This document shows, piece after piece, positions 50,357 to 61,111 of a DNA stretch of 62,858 nt. Position numbers and translations under genes: made by a program. Source of the stretch: Candidatus Poribacteria bacterium (GTDB taxonomy: Bacteria > Poribacteria > WGA-4E > WGA-3G); the NCBI GenBank assembly GCA_012270865.1, contig JAAXHL010000052.1:65559-128416 (forward strand). The letters are read 5' to 3'. The notes below the pieces were generated by a model. It did not search any database and had not been told where the DNA came from. It worked only from the letters and a program-made list of their open reading frames with translations. Each line of letters begins with the position of its first letter. Positions within the stretch are counted from its first letter, which is position 1.

Positions 50357-51340
50357 TTAGAAGCGCGTGATAAAAGAGACGCGATGTGCATTACCGAGGT
50401 TCGGGTCGGGGACAAAAGCGTAATCAAACTGGAAGTCGATATTCGCTAACATGTCTTCACCACTGCGTCGGACACCGATACCGAGTGACAACCCGTCGCT
50501 TGGGTTCTCGTTGAAACTGATGCGGTAACCGACGCGTGCAGCGATGCTATTGTAAAACCAGCGCTCTATACCGACGTGAAAGCTCGGATTTGCGTCAATG
50601 AGTGGTAGATGTGCATCTGCGACCAATGCCCACATCTCTTGCGTCGTCATCGGTTCTTCAGCCTCTGCAGCCACTTCTCTCCACGTTCTGTAAGCCAGTC
50701 CTGCGCGGAGTGCCATCGGTAAGTTTTCGCCACCGCCTAAAACGCCAGCATTTTGGACAGCCACCCCGATACCGAGATGGTTATCAAGCAGTTGCAAGAT
50801 GACTCCGACATCCGCAGCAACGCCGTAGGCATTCTGAATATCCAATTGTTCTGATATTATCTTCGCTGTTCCGCCGACAGATATTGCTGTGCTGATTGGA
50901 TAGGCGAGAGATAAACCTGTAGCGAACCCGCCGACGGTTACGGTGCTATCAGGGTCTTCCGTGGGTCCTTGTCGGCGTTCAATCTCTGTAAAACTTCCGA
51001 GGAAACTTGCCCCCCAGACGAGCCGTTCTAAACGCTGTGCGTATCCGATGGTTTGGTTGTTAATTTCGGCGAATGAAAAGTGTTGCATCGCCGTCAATTC
51101 ACGGTCATGGACAGCGGTTAGCCCTGCTGGATTCCAAAAGATGGTATTGACATCGTTGGCAAGTCCAGTAAAGGCACCGCCTAATCCAGCGGGCCGGCTG
51201 CCGCCTTCAATTTTGAGGAATGCGGCACCCGCGGTTCCTGCACCGTCGTGGATATCAACTGCGTGGGCACTTTGAACCGCTGCGGTTATTATGAGAAGTG
51301 CCATTGCAATTAGAACGGAAACCCCTCTTTTGAGCATCAT
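50357..51340 (-). CDS. PorV/UPF0164-type outer membrane barrel
   Basis: A 327-residue outer membrane protein. Signal peptide (KRGVSVLIAMALLIITAAVQSAHA). The diagnostic start of the PorV/PorQ/FadL-related family is GAAFLKIEGGSRPAGLGGAFTGLANDVNTIFWNPAGL. Amphipathic strands follow up to the terminal AHRVSFITRF. In Bacteroidetes, PorV shuttles proteins with a C-terminal signal from the type IX secretion pore. Here the gene follows directly after the giant Ig-like protein with an FlgD-like C-terminal domain, a probable client. Other T9SS components are not in the window. AAGGAG precedes the ATG. Confidence 0.82.
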   Translation of the reverse strand: MMLKRGVSVLIAMALLIITAAVQSAHAVDIHDGAGTAGAAFLKIEGGSRPAGLGGAFTGLANDVNTIFWNPAGLTAVHDRELTAMQHFSFAEINNQTIGYAQRLERLVWGASFLGSFTEIERRQGPTEDPDSTVTVGGFATGLSLAYPISTAISVGGTAKIISEQLDIQNAYGVAADVGVILQLLDNHLGIGVAVQNAGVLGGGENLPMALRAGLAYRTWREVAAEAEEPMTTQEMWALVADAHLPLIDANPSFHVGIERWFYNSIAARVGYRISFNENPSDGLSLGIGVRRSGEDMLANIDFQFDYAFVPDPNLGNAHRVSFITRF

Positions 51341-51420
51341 AAATTCTCCTTACCCTAATTTTTGGTATTTGCTTCGACGTACGTATTTTTTGTGTTTTTT
51401 CCGAAATAATCAGCACTACA

Positions 51421-51444
51421 GGCGGGGTTACAAACCCCGCCTGC
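51421..51444. repeat. GTAG/REP-like hairpin, GCGGGGTT stem
   Basis: GGCGGGGTTACAAACCCCGCC then TGC, between the giant gene and the PorV-like gene. It has the same arms as the copy at 33922-33944. Confidence 0.75.
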
Positions 51445-51475
51445 CAGTTCTGTGTGTTGAGGTTCCCGACGCTGC

Positions 51476-54400
51476 TTAGTCAACGACAAGCACCTTACCG
51501 ACAGCATTTGCGCTATTTCCTGCTTTATTAACGGCTTCTAAACGGAAGATGTAGAGACCTCTCGCGACAAGTGTGCCAGCTTGATTCTCCAAATTCCATT
51601 TAACCAATTGATCGTTCCGCTGTCCTGATACAACATCGGAATAGGTTTCTGTTCGCACCATGTCTCCACTCCAATCGTAGATGCTCAAGGTGAGATCAAT
51701 GGTCTCTCCAAGGGGTACATTGACATCGAATGAGAAGAATGCGACATCTCGACTTGAGAGGCGGAGCGGGTTTGGCCATCCAAACGTCGAACCGCGGAAG
51801 GTGAGAGACACGGACATTGTGTAGGTACCGATGTCATAAATGGCGGAATTTCCGGCGTTATCGGTAACCTGGACATCCAATTCGTATTCACCGGAACGCG
51901 AGGGTAGGAAATCGAGCGACCAACGGCTCCAAGGTTCCTCTTGTGCGCCGCTATCGTCAACTGCGGGGACCGGGTCAATCGGCTGACCGTCTGGTCCGGT
52001 GCCGACAATCTCAACGAGCCAGACACCAGATGGCGGAACAGTGATCTGCCCTTCACCGATTCGCTGTGTCCCTTCGGGATCAGAGGCTGTGCCTTCAAAG
52101 AGGATCGGTTCATCGGTTAGTTCGGTTTCACCACCGTCACTGGTTACAGCGGCGGTCGGTTCATCCGTTTCATAAAGGAATTGCGTCGTGATAGAATCGG
52201 TCGGTGAGAAGCCGAGGAGTTCAGAATCGTTACCGACACCGGTAACCGTAACCTGATAATGCCCTTGAAGTGCCAAGCCACCGGATTTGAACACGATTGT
52301 GTCCACGCCGTTCTGCTGTGTGTTACCCGGAACTTCCGAGCCATCGGGGCCCCGGACAGTAATCTGCGATTGTGCGAGGTTGACCCCTAACCCTGTATCA
52401 AAGATACTCGCTTGTACAATGACACCACCGGTCGTAGAGACTGCGGTCGGATAACTCTCGGCATCGACATCAACAAGCAGCGGTGCCTCATTGATTAGCA
52501 GTGTGCTCATATCAATCATTGGTGGACTCGTATCGTAGACGAAAACCCTTTCATAAGGTTCATCATCGTTCCCGGCACGGTCTACTGGGTTAACGGTAAT
52601 CCGATATTCTCCATCTGCGGAGCCGTTGTCTGCGAGAGGTACCGTGAGTCGGAAAGTAAGGTTACCTTGTCCGTCATCGTCAACGCGTCCTGACACTTCG
52701 GCGCGATTCGGAGATAACTGCTCAAAAGTTATCCATTTTTCATCGAGATTTTCCCAATCAATTCCGGACGTGTCGTCGGTGAGCGTAACACGAATCTCGG
52801 TTAACGAGTTATTACCTGCGGGTGCCGCGACGACGAGTTGGATCGCGTCATCGCTCTCAATTTCTGGTGACTGTGTGTCGTAGGTGAAGGTCAATCGCTG
52901 AACTTCGCCGCTCCGTCCTGAAGCACTGATGGGTGTAAACTCAATGGTATAGACCCCATCTTCGGAACCGTCCGTTGCGAGCGGACGTACCAGATTATAG
53001 ATTAACCTACCACTGGCGCGTTCTTGCTGCCCTGCGACGACTTGGTTCGCCGGATTTAAGACTCGGAGCGTTGACTGGTGGTTCTCATCATCGTTCTCGA
53101 TGTCTACCTCTATCTGCTCAATCTCTTCGTTCGTAAACGCTTCGTCTGCCGGTGCGGTCCTCGGTTCAGTAGAAATAATGACAGGTAAACGTCTTGAGAG
53201 GCGGAAACTCTGCACAAACGAGGTTACACCGCCGTTTCCTGCGCGGTCAATCGCCTGAACACGGACGATATATCGTCCATCCTCAACGAGTTGATTCGTG
53301 CTGAGCTGCAACATTGTTGTGCCGTTATTGACGAGTTCACCTGCTATCTCCTGACCACTCGGGTTCACAAGTGTGATTGTTGTCATTGACCAGTCGATAC
53401 CACTTCCACCTTCATCATTGAGTGTTACCTGTATCTGTGTGATATCCTCGGTAAGGAGAGCACCATCAGCAGGAACTGTGCTAACGACAGTCGGTGATTG
53501 TGTGTCATAGATGAGTGTATGTTCGATATCGAGTGCGTTCCCGGCTCTATCTGCGAATGCGATAACGACGGTATATTCGCCATCCCGACTACCGTCACGC
53601 GGTAAGGGTTGGTCAAGCGTGAGGAAGACCTGATTGCCAGTATCGTTTGTGAGCCGTGCTGGGACTAAGTTCCCATTTGCATCGCGTAGGCTAACAATTT
53701 GATCCGCTAACACCAGATCCGCAGGACCGACGTCTGTAACAGTGAATCGGAACTGTGTTAAACTCTCACTGATATAAGAGACGGGTTGACTTAAATCAAT
53801 TGGGTCCGCAGCGTTAATCTCTGGCTCCTGTGTATCATAGATAAACTCACGATAAACGGTGTTCCCCTCACGACCGGCTTTGTCAATAGGCGTAACATAT
53901 ACGCTATATCTTCCATCTGTCGTGCCGTCGGTTGTGAGCGTTACGGGTTCCCATATAAGTAGGTCTACGCTATTAGAACTTGTTATCCCGGTAACGATTA
54001 AGTTATCCGTGTCTGCGACGATAATACCCGAACCATCGTTACTGAAATCTAATCCTGTCTCTGATGGGTCTTCAAACACCGCGCCTATAATCATGTTACT
54101 TGCGTTGACGTAAACGACATCACCACCCGCTGCTGTCTCTACGTCGCCTATAATGACAGAACTGACAACTGGTAAGGGTATATCCAGAATGAAAGTGTAA
54201 GTCGTGGGTGCAGATACGACGTTCCCTGCTATATCTCGCGGTGTGACAGAGAGTACGTAGGTGTCGAGTTGGTCCAGTTCCAAGAAGTTGACAGTCATCT
54301 GAGACATGCCGTTATCTTGCAGTGTTAGCGGAATATCCACAACCTCCGTATTGCCAGTTGTTGCGGAGGTCCCAGAACTTACCAACGTAACGACGGTATT

Positions 54401-57400
54401 GGCGAAATCAACTCTTGTTGCTTCGTCAAAATGAATGGTAATGCTGCTGAGAGGTTCTGAAATCTCTGTGGTCCCTTGTGGGATAAGTTCGACGGGTGCC
54501 TCTGTATTCGCTGTCACCAATGCGAGCTGCGGTGCTTGAGAATCATAGACGAGAGCGTGCTCAACATTTAGTGTATTCCCGGCTCTGTCAACGAGAGATA
54601 ACTGCATCGTATAAGGACCATCAACACTCCCATCCCGAGCGAACGGGGTTGTCAAGGTCAAATAGAGTTGGTTTGTTAACTCGTCAAATGTCAGTGCTGC
54701 GGGGATAACTCCGCCTGTACTGTCTATCAAGGCAATTTCTTGCGATTCGAGCAGGAGGTTCGCCGGTCCCACATCTTCAACGGTAAACGAGAATTGGTCT
54801 AAGCCGCCACTGATATACGAGACGGGTTGACTCAACACGAGCGGAGACGATGCGGTTATGCGAGGTGTCTCGGTGTCATAGATAAACTGCCGATGTACGA
54901 CCTCTCCCTGCCTACTGGCTTGATCCATGGGTGTAATCGCGACGGTATATCGACCATCAGCACTTCCGTCGGTCGGCAGAGATATGGGTTGCCAGATCAA
55001 CTGGTTCGCGCCGTTTGCGCGTGTTTGACCGGGGACGACTTCGCCTGAAGGACCTGTTACAACGATACTTGAACCGCCATCGCCGAAGGCGAGTCCGGCA
55101 CCCGTCCCGTCCACCAAAGTGGCGATTATTGTGGTATTACTCCCATTGAGGAAAACGACATCCCCAATTTGCCCTCCCAATTCGACAGTACTGACGCTTG
55201 GCAAGACGAAATCGAGTTGAAACGCGTATTGTATAGCCCCTTGTGCAACATTGCCTGCGATGTCTTGCGGCGTAACAGAGAGTGTATACAATCCTGATTG
55301 CGTGAGTGCGACAAAGCGTGCGGTAAGTTGCATGCGTCCATCCGCTGACACATTGATCGGAATCTGTTGACCATTGGGACCGATCAAACTGACATCGGTA
55401 TTGGCGAAATCAACACGGTTCGCTTCCTCAAATTGCAACGTAATACTGCTGATAGACTCTGCGATTTCGGCGATCTGTTGCGGGACGAGTTCCATCGGCG
55501 ATTCGGTGTTTATTACGACGGAGGCGACACGCGGCACTTGAGAATCGTAAACGAAACGCTGTGCCGATTCCGACACATTTCCTGATTTGTCAACAAGTGA
55601 GACCTTGACGAGGTATTCACCATCGGCACTGCCATCCTGGGCAAATGGGGTATCAAGCGTGAGATAGAGTTGGCTGTTTATTTCATCGGACGTGAATATC
55701 GCACCGATGGACGCACCCTGTGCATCGAGGAGTTCTATCGTCTGTTCGGATAACTCTAAGCCGGCAGGTCCCACATCTTCAACGGTAAATTGAAACTGTG
55801 TGAGGGAACCGCCGATATAGTTGGTGGGTTGGATCAATGACACAGGCGTAGAAGCGGTAATGCGTGGCTCCTGTGTATCGTAAATGAACTCACGATAGAC
55901 GACATCACCTTGCCGACCCGCTTTATCAACCGGTGTGATCGCGACGGTATATCGACCATCAGCACTTCCATCTGCTGGTAGAGATATCGGCTGCCATTCC
56001 AACTGGTTCGTTCCATCGGTACGCACCTGACCCGGAACAACTGTTCCTGAAGAATCCGTCACAACGATACTCGAACCTTCAGAGAACGATAACCCTATGC
56101 CTGCTGATTCAACGAGAGTCGCATTTATTCCGACATTGTTCGCATTGAGGTAAACAACACTATCAGACTGTTCGCCTATTGTAACGGTGCTGACACTTGG
56201 CAGTGCTAAATCCAGAATGAATCGGTAATCAACGGCACCCGAGGCAACATTACCCGCTATATCTTGCGCCGTAACAGATAGCGTATACACACCGACCGCA
56301 TGCAAGTTCTGAAAACTTAAAGTGAGTTCAGAAGCACCGTCATCAATGAGCGTAATCGGGATTGACGCTTCATCTGGTCCCGTCAATGTCACCTGTGTAT
56401 TGATGAAATCAACCCCTATCGCTTCCTCAAATTGAAGTGTAATGCTGCTGATAGATTCTGAAATCTCAGTAAATTCTTGCGAAAGAAGTTCCATTGGCGA
56501 TTTGGTGTTGACCGATACCGATGCGATACGCGGCACTTGAGAATCATAAACGAAACGCTGTGTCGATTCCGACATATTTCCTGATTTGTCAGCGAGTGAG
56601 ACCTTGACGAGGTATTCACCATCGGCACTGCCGTCCTGTGCAAACGGAGCGTCAAGCGTGAGATAGAGTTGGCTGTTTATTTCATCGGACGTGAATATCG
56701 CACCGATGGACGCACCCTGTGCATTGAGGAGTTCTATCGTCTGTTCGGATAACTCTAAGCCGGCAGGTCCCACATCTTCAACGGTGAATTGAAACTGTGT
56801 AAAAGGAGCGTTGATATAGGTAAGCGGTTGCGTCAATGAGACCGGTGTGGCATCGGTGAGGCGTGGCTCCTGTGTATCATAAATGAACTCACGATGGACG
56901 ACATCGCCTTGCCGACCCGCTTTATCAACTGGCGTGATCGCGACGGTATATCGACCATCAGCACTCCCGTCCGCCGGTAGAGATATCGGCTGCCATTCCA
57001 ACTGGTTCGTTCCATTGGAACGCATCTGACCCGGAACAACTGTTCCGGACGAATCCGTCACAACGATACTCGAACCTTCAGAGAACGATAACCCTATGCC
57101 TGCTGATTCAAGGAGAGTTACCTTTACCTCGACATTGCTCGCATTGACGTAAACAACGCTACCGGACTGTTCGCCTATCATAACGGTGCTGACACTTGGC
57201 AGTGCTAAATCCAGAATGAATCGGTAATTAACGGCACCCGGGGCAACATTACCCGCTATATCTTGCGCCGTAACAGATAGCGTATACACACCGACCGCAT
57301 GCAAGTTCTGAAAACTTAAAGTAAGCTCAGAAGCACCGTCATCACTGCGTGTAACCGGGATTGACGCTTCACCTGGTCCGGTTAATGTCACCTGTGTATT

Positions 57401-60400
57401 GATGAAATCAACCCCTGTCGCTTCCTCAAATTGAAGTGTAATGCTGCTGATAGACTCTGAAATCTCGGTAATTTCTTGCGAAAGAAGTTCTAATGGCGAT
57501 TTGGTGTTTGCCGAGACCGATGCGATACGCGGCACTTGAGAATCATAAACGAAGACCTGCTCCAGTTCCAAAACGTTTTCGGATCTATCAACAAGCCGTA
57601 ATTTCAGTGTATATTCGCCGTCAACACTGCCATCTTGGGCAAGCGCGGTGTCAAGCGTGAGGTATAACTGACTGTTTATCTCATCGAACGTCAGCGTGGC
57701 ACCGACGGAGGCACCTTGGGCATCAAGAAGTTCTATCGTCTGTTCGGATAGTTCTACACCGGCAGGTCCGACATCTTCGACAGCGAATTGAAATTGTGTG
57801 AAAGGATTGTTGATATAGGTAACCGGTTGCGTCAATGAGACCGGTGTGGCATCGGTAATACGTGGCTCCTGTGTATCGTAAACGAATTGACGATAGACGA
57901 CATCGCCTTGTCTACCCGCTTTATCTCTCGGTGTGATGGTGACAGTATAGCGACCATCGGCACTGCCGTCGGCGGGAAGTACAATAGGTGTCCACGTCAA
58001 CTGATCTACCCCATTGGAGGTGGTAATACCGGGTGCCGGTAACCCTACTTCGGTTGTGACGGTGATTGTTGAACCGCCATCGGTCAAATCTAACCCGGAA
58101 CCGCTCAAATCTGCGAAAGTCGCGACGATGTTGGTGGCATCACCGTTGACGTAAACGATAGTACCGAGTTTATTGCCAATGAGAACCGAAGTGACTGCTG
58201 GCAATGGCACATCAACGCGTAGACGGTAGATGAATGGAACCGAACTCTGGTTCCCCGCGAGGTCCTGCGGCGTAATTGCGAGTGCATATTCACCGAGCTG
58301 CGTCAAGGCTTGGAAATTAAGAGTCAAGACATTTTCGCCATTGTCAAGACGGTTAACAGCGATATTCTCACCAGCCGGATCGGTAAGCGTAATACCTGTA
58401 TTGGCAAAGTCAAGACCGCTGGCAGTATCTTCTGAGGTATCCTCAAAAGTTACGATGATCTGTGAAAGACCTTCGGTAACGGTTGTTGTCCTATCCGTAG
58501 AAAGTTCCTTTTGGGAATCGGTTGCGATCTGTACGCTTTCGACTGCCGGGATTTGTGTATCGAAAAGGAGTTGAAATTGTTGTGTGAAACGTTGTCCTGT
58601 AAAATCGACGAATGTTGCTGTTACGGTATATTCGCCATCGGCACTGCCATCGCGTGGCAGCGCGCTGTTGATGTTCCATGTGAGTAGGTTATTTAGTTCA
58701 TCGTGTTCAGGTTCTGTCTGTGCGATCAGCGTGCCTTGTGCATCGCGGACAATCAGTGTTGAGGCATCGAAATCAATACCTGCACCGATGTAACCACTGA
58801 GTTCAGCAGTCACCGTCGTCAGGTTATTGACTGTTGTGGTTTCCGGCATGGTCAATCGGACCTCAGGTCGGGAACCCTGACTGACGAGATAGAATTCGCG
58901 TCGAACGGTAACACCGACGTTCCCTGCTAAGTCGATCGGCGAGATTTCGATTGTGTAGGTGCCGTCATCGGAACCGTCTAACGCAATAGGTTCTGCGAGT
59001 GTCAAAGTCGCTGCATTCGTCCCGTTGCTCGTTAGATTTACAGGTACCTCTACCGCCTCGCCATTGACATTGCGAGTCAGTCGGAAGGTACTCTGAATAA
59101 AATCTATACCACTGGTCGCTTCATCAAGGACGACTTGAACTTGCGAGAGTGCTGAGACGGTCGTATTGGCAGCCGGGGTTGTAGAGACGAGTGCGGGGAT
59201 CTGTGTATCGTAAATAAAAGGATAGTTGTAAGTTCTCGTATTGCCGAGGGTATCGGTCGCCTGAACGTTGAGTACGTAGCGTCCATCTTGGCTTCCGTCT
59301 CGACTCGTCAGTGGTGTCTCCAAAACGTAAGTTAATTGATTGCGGTCACTCGCTCGTACAACGCGTCCGGGAAGTGTGTCAACACTGCCGTCTGAACGTC
59401 CCGTGCCGAAAACAATACTATTGTCTGTTCGCAAGTTGACCCCGACACCTGCATCTTCAAACGTTGCGACAATCTGTGAAAGCGGTTGTGCGTGGTAAAT
59501 CGTATTTTGATTTAGTGCAAAGGGAGATTCTTCTGCGGAGCCTAAGGTAACAAGCGGTGGCAGGTTGTCATAAATAAACGGAATCTGTAAGGTACCCGTC
59601 TCGTTCCCTGCTTTATCTGTTGCGCTTACTTCAATCGTATATGTACCATCCATGAGGCCGTCTGTTGTAGTAAGCGGCGAAAAAAAGAGCCATCGGATTT
59701 TATCATCGGTCGGTTGTGTTTGCCGTCCGAGTACAGGTCCGTTGGGACCCGTGAGGCGAATCGTGGAGTCGGCGAGGTTGAGACCGTCCGAAAGATTATC
59801 GTCGAGCGTTACTTCAACATAATTCAACCATCCGCTAACACCGCCGTTGGGGGTAAACTCGCCATGTCGGGTGGAAAACGTTCTCAAGTTCGGTGGGATA
59901 TTATCAAAGGTGAAGCTCAGCGTTCTTTCCGCGAGGTTTCCGGCTCTATCCGCAATCGCAACTGAGACTGTGTATTCTCCATTTTCGGCTGCTGTGTCCA
60001 AGCGGTTTCCGAGAGACAAGGTCAATGATGTCTGGTCGGAACTGAGGCCTCCAGGTATCGTAGTGCCTTGTTGATTCTCCAGCACAATCTCGGTATCTGG
60101 GTCCCTAAAATCAATCGGTGTGCCGCCTAAATCATCTGCTGTCGCCTTAATCAATTGGATGGAGGTATTGATAAAAATACCATCAAGGAGCGTTAGGTTC
60201 TGATCGGGCTGCCCGCCAGGTATTTCCACCTTAGATATTATAGGAGGTTCTGTATCAATGGTAATTGGATTTGTCTTATCGGATTCCGCAGAATTTCCTG
60301 CTTTGTCAACCACAGCAACCCTTAGTCTATACTCTCCATCTGGAAACGCCCTGAAATTCCTATCCCCACCATCCCAGAAGAAGGTATGCGCTCCTTCGCT

Positions 60401-61111
60401 CTCTTCAAGCGAGATGGGTTGTCCAAATTCTGTCTGGCTATCGCCACGAAAAAATTGCAATTCAGTCTCTGCGACATCTTCGTTTATACTATAGTAGACA
60501 TCAATAAAATCAAGAACCCGGTCCCGGTTTGGCGAAAATTCAGTGAGGTCTGTACTGATCGAAACCTCCGGATTGGTTGTATCAAAGGTGAACGAGGCTT
60601 CAGACGGCGGCACCAATGGATCCTCGGTTGGGGCAACGTCCTTTCGTCGAATTTCCACACGAAGCGTGTAGGTACCGTCTAAAAGTTCTTGACCACCTAC
60701 CATTCCGTCCCAATCCGTATCATGAGTCTTAGTCTCATTTTCGTTTATCTCACCCGTACCGATGTCGTTGTCATCGTATCCATCTACCTTGAGAATATAG
60801 TCATACGGGCCCAGGTCATTTGGATCTTCACCTACCGAAATGGTGATGCGTAACTTTTCGCCATCCTCCTCACCCTTACCATTGAAAACCGAATCATTTC
60901 CTTTGGTATCAATAACCGACAATGTTACAGTCGGTGCCTGCGCCCAAGCGTTGGCAGCAACCATTAACATTGAAAGACATAGGAAAATCTGCGTTATGAA
61001 AGCGAGTTTCGGCTTTCGATCCTCGCTGAAATTGTTCCGTTGCGTGTGTCGGTTTCGGTTTTTGCGTATCGATGGGTAGGCAACACCGTATATATTTTTA
61101 TTTTTTGACAC
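51476..61111 (-). CDS. Giant Ig-like repeat surface protein with FlgD-like C-terminal domain
   Basis: 3211 residues. Start GTG with GGGAG upstream. An unusually long N-region (about 36 residues) precedes the signal helix (LAFITQIFLCLSMLMVAANA) and AWAQ cleavage site. The rest is a chain of bacterial Ig-like domains of about 100 residues. Each is marked by a DxSxDGxYTVxVxxxDxAGN strand and by FxYDTQxPxI at the joint. Between about 53.8 and 58.9 kb these form a higher-order unit of about 333 residues repeated around five times. The last about 95 residues (STFGWPNPLRLSSRDVAFF ... GLYIFRLEAV) resemble FlgD-like/type IX C-terminal domains. Probably an adhesin or S-layer-like protein exported and attached with the PorV-like barrel encoded next. 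Confidence 0.88.
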   Translation of the reverse strand: MSKNKNIYGVAYPSIRKNRNRHTQRNNFSEDRKPKLAFITQIFLCLSMLMVAANAWAQAPTVTLSVIDTKGNDSVFNGKGEEDGEKLRITISVGEDPNDLGPYDYILKVDGYDDNDIGTGEINENETKTHDTDWDGMVGGQELLDGTYTLRVEIRRKDVAPTEDPLVPPSEASFTFDTTNPEVSISTDLTEFSPNRDRVLDFIDVYYSINEDVAETELQFFRGDSQTEFGQPISLEESEGAHTFFWDGGDRNFRAFPDGEYRLRVAVVDKAGNSAESDKTNPITIDTEPPIISKVEIPGGQPDQNLTLLDGIFINTSIQLIKATADDLGGTPIDFRDPDTEIVLENQQGTTIPGGLSSDQTSLTLSLGNRLDTAAENGEYTVSVAIADRAGNLAERTLSFTFDNIPPNLRTFSTRHGEFTPNGGVSGWLNYVEVTLDDNLSDGLNLADSTIRLTGPNGPVLGRQTQPTDDKIRWLFFSPLTTTDGLMDGTYTIEVSATDKAGNETGTLQIPFIYDNLPPLVTLGSAEESPFALNQNTIYHAQPLSQIVATFEDAGVGVNLRTDNSIVFGTGRSDGSVDTLPGRVVRASDRNQLTYVLETPLTSRDGSQDGRYVLNVQATDTLGNTRTYNYPFIYDTQIPALVSTTPAANTTVSALSQVQVVLDEATSGIDFIQSTFRLTRNVNGEAVEVPVNLTSNGTNAATLTLAEPIALDGSDDGTYTIEISPIDLAGNVGVTVRREFYLVSQGSRPEVRLTMPETTTVNNLTTVTAELSGYIGAGIDFDASTLIVRDAQGTLIAQTEPEHDELNNLLTWNINSALPRDGSADGEYTVTATFVDFTGQRFTQQFQLLFDTQIPAVESVQIATDSQKELSTDRTTTVTEGLSQIIVTFEDTSEDTASGLDFANTGITLTDPAGENIAVNRLDNGENVLTLNFQALTQLGEYALAITPQDLAGNQSSVPFIYRLRVDVPLPAVTSVLIGNKLGTIVYVNGDATNIVATFADLSGSGLDLTDGGSTITVTTEVGLPAPGITTSNGVDQLTWTPIVLPADGSADGRYTVTITPRDKAGRQGDVVYRQFVYDTQEPRITDATPVSLTQPVTYINNPFTQFQFAVEDVGPAGVELSEQTIELLDAQGASVGATLTFDEINSQLYLTLDTALAQDGSVDGEYTLKLRLVDRSENVLELEQVFVYDSQVPRIASVSANTKSPLELLSQEITEISESISSITLQFEEATGVDFINTQVTLTGPGEASIPVTRSDDGASELTLSFQNLHAVGVYTLSVTAQDIAGNVAPGAVNYRFILDLALPSVSTVMIGEQSGSVVYVNASNVEVKVTLLESAGIGLSFSEGSSIVVTDSSGTVVPGQMRSNGTNQLEWQPISLPADGSADGRYTVAITPVDKAGRQGDVVHREFIYDTQEPRLTDATPVSLTQPLTYINAPFTQFQFTVEDVGPAGLELSEQTIELLNAQGASIGAIFTSDEINSQLYLTLDAPFAQDGSADGEYLVKVSLADKSGNMSESTQRFVYDSQVPRIASVSVNTKSPMELLSQEFTEISESISSITLQFEEAIGVDFINTQVTLTGPDEASIPITLIDDGASELTLSFQNLHAVGVYTLSVTAQDIAGNVASGAVDYRFILDLALPSVSTVTIGEQSDSVVYLNANNVGINATLVESAGIGLSFSEGSSIVVTDSSGTVVPGQVRTDGTNQLEWQPISLPADGSADGRYTVAITPVDKAGRQGDVVYREFIYDTQEPRITASTPVSLIQPTNYIGGSLTQFQFTVEDVGPAGLELSEQTIELLDAQGASIGAIFTSDEINSQLYLTLDTPFAQDGSADGEYLVKVSLVDKSGNVSESAQRFVYDSQVPRVASVVINTESPMELVPQQIAEIAESISSITLQFEEANRVDFANTDVSLIGPNGQQIPINVSADGRMQLTARFVALTQSGLYTLSVTPQDIAGNVAQGAIQYAFQLDFVLPSVSTVELGGQIGDVVFLNGSNTTIIATLVDGTGAGLAFGDGGSSIVVTGPSGEVVPGQTRANGANQLIWQPISLPTDGSADGRYTVAITPMDQASRQGEVVHRQFIYDTETPRITASSPLVLSQPVSYISGGLDQFSFTVEDVGPANLLLESQEIALIDSTGGVIPAALTFDELTNQLYLTLTTPFARDGSVDGPYTMQLSLVDRAGNTLNVEHALVYDSQAPQLALVTANTEAPVELIPQGTTEISEPLSSITIHFDEATRVDFANTVVTLVSSGTSATTGNTEVVDIPLTLQDNGMSQMTVNFLELDQLDTYVLSVTPRDIAGNVVSAPTTYTFILDIPLPVVSSVIIGDVETAAGGDVVYVNASNMIIGAVFEDPSETGLDFSNDGSGIIVADTDNLIVTGITSSNSVDLLIWEPVTLTTDGTTDGRYSVYVTPIDKAGREGNTVYREFIYDTQEPEINAADPIDLSQPVSYISESLTQFRFTVTDVGPADLVLADQIVSLRDANGNLVPARLTNDTGNQVFLTLDQPLPRDGSRDGEYTVVIAFADRAGNALDIEHTLIYDTQSPTVVSTVPADGALLTEDITQIQVTLNDEGGSGIDWSMTTITLVNPSGQEIAGELVNNGTTMLQLSTNQLVEDGRYIVRVQAIDRAGNGGVTSFVQSFRLSRRLPVIISTEPRTAPADEAFTNEEIEQIEVDIENDDENHQSTLRVLNPANQVVAGQQERASGRLIYNLVRPLATDGSEDGVYTIEFTPISASGRSGEVQRLTFTYDTQSPEIESDDAIQLVVAAPAGNNSLTEIRVTLTDDTSGIDWENLDEKWITFEQLSPNRAEVSGRVDDDGQGNLTFRLTVPLADNGSADGEYRITVNPVDRAGNDDEPYERVFVYDTSPPMIDMSTLLINEAPLLVDVDAESYPTAVSTTGGVIVQASIFDTGLGVNLAQSQITVRGPDGSEVPGNTQQNGVDTIVFKSGGLALQGHYQVTVTGVGNDSELLGFSPTDSITTQFLYETDEPTAAVTSDGGETELTDEPILFEGTASDPEGTQRIGEGQITVPPSGVWLVEIVGTGPDGQPIDPVPAVDDSGAQEEPWSRWSLDFLPSRSGEYELDVQVTDNAGNSAIYDIGTYTMSVSLTFRGSTFGWPNPLRLSSRDVAFFSFDVNVPLGETIDLTLSIYDWSGDMVRTETYSDVVSGQRNDQLVKWNLENQAGTLVARGLYIFRLEAVNKAGNSANAVGKVLVVD
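53820..58900 (-). repeat. Kilobase-scale tandem superrepeats within the giant gene
   Basis: Units of about 1 kb recur. The phrase around CTCCTGTGTATC (plus strand) occurs near 53825, 55867, 56868 and 57867, with a diverged counterpart near 54865. The units near 55.6-56.5 kb and 56.6-57.5 kb are almost identical over long stretches, while the outer ones have diverged. Confidence 0.85.
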
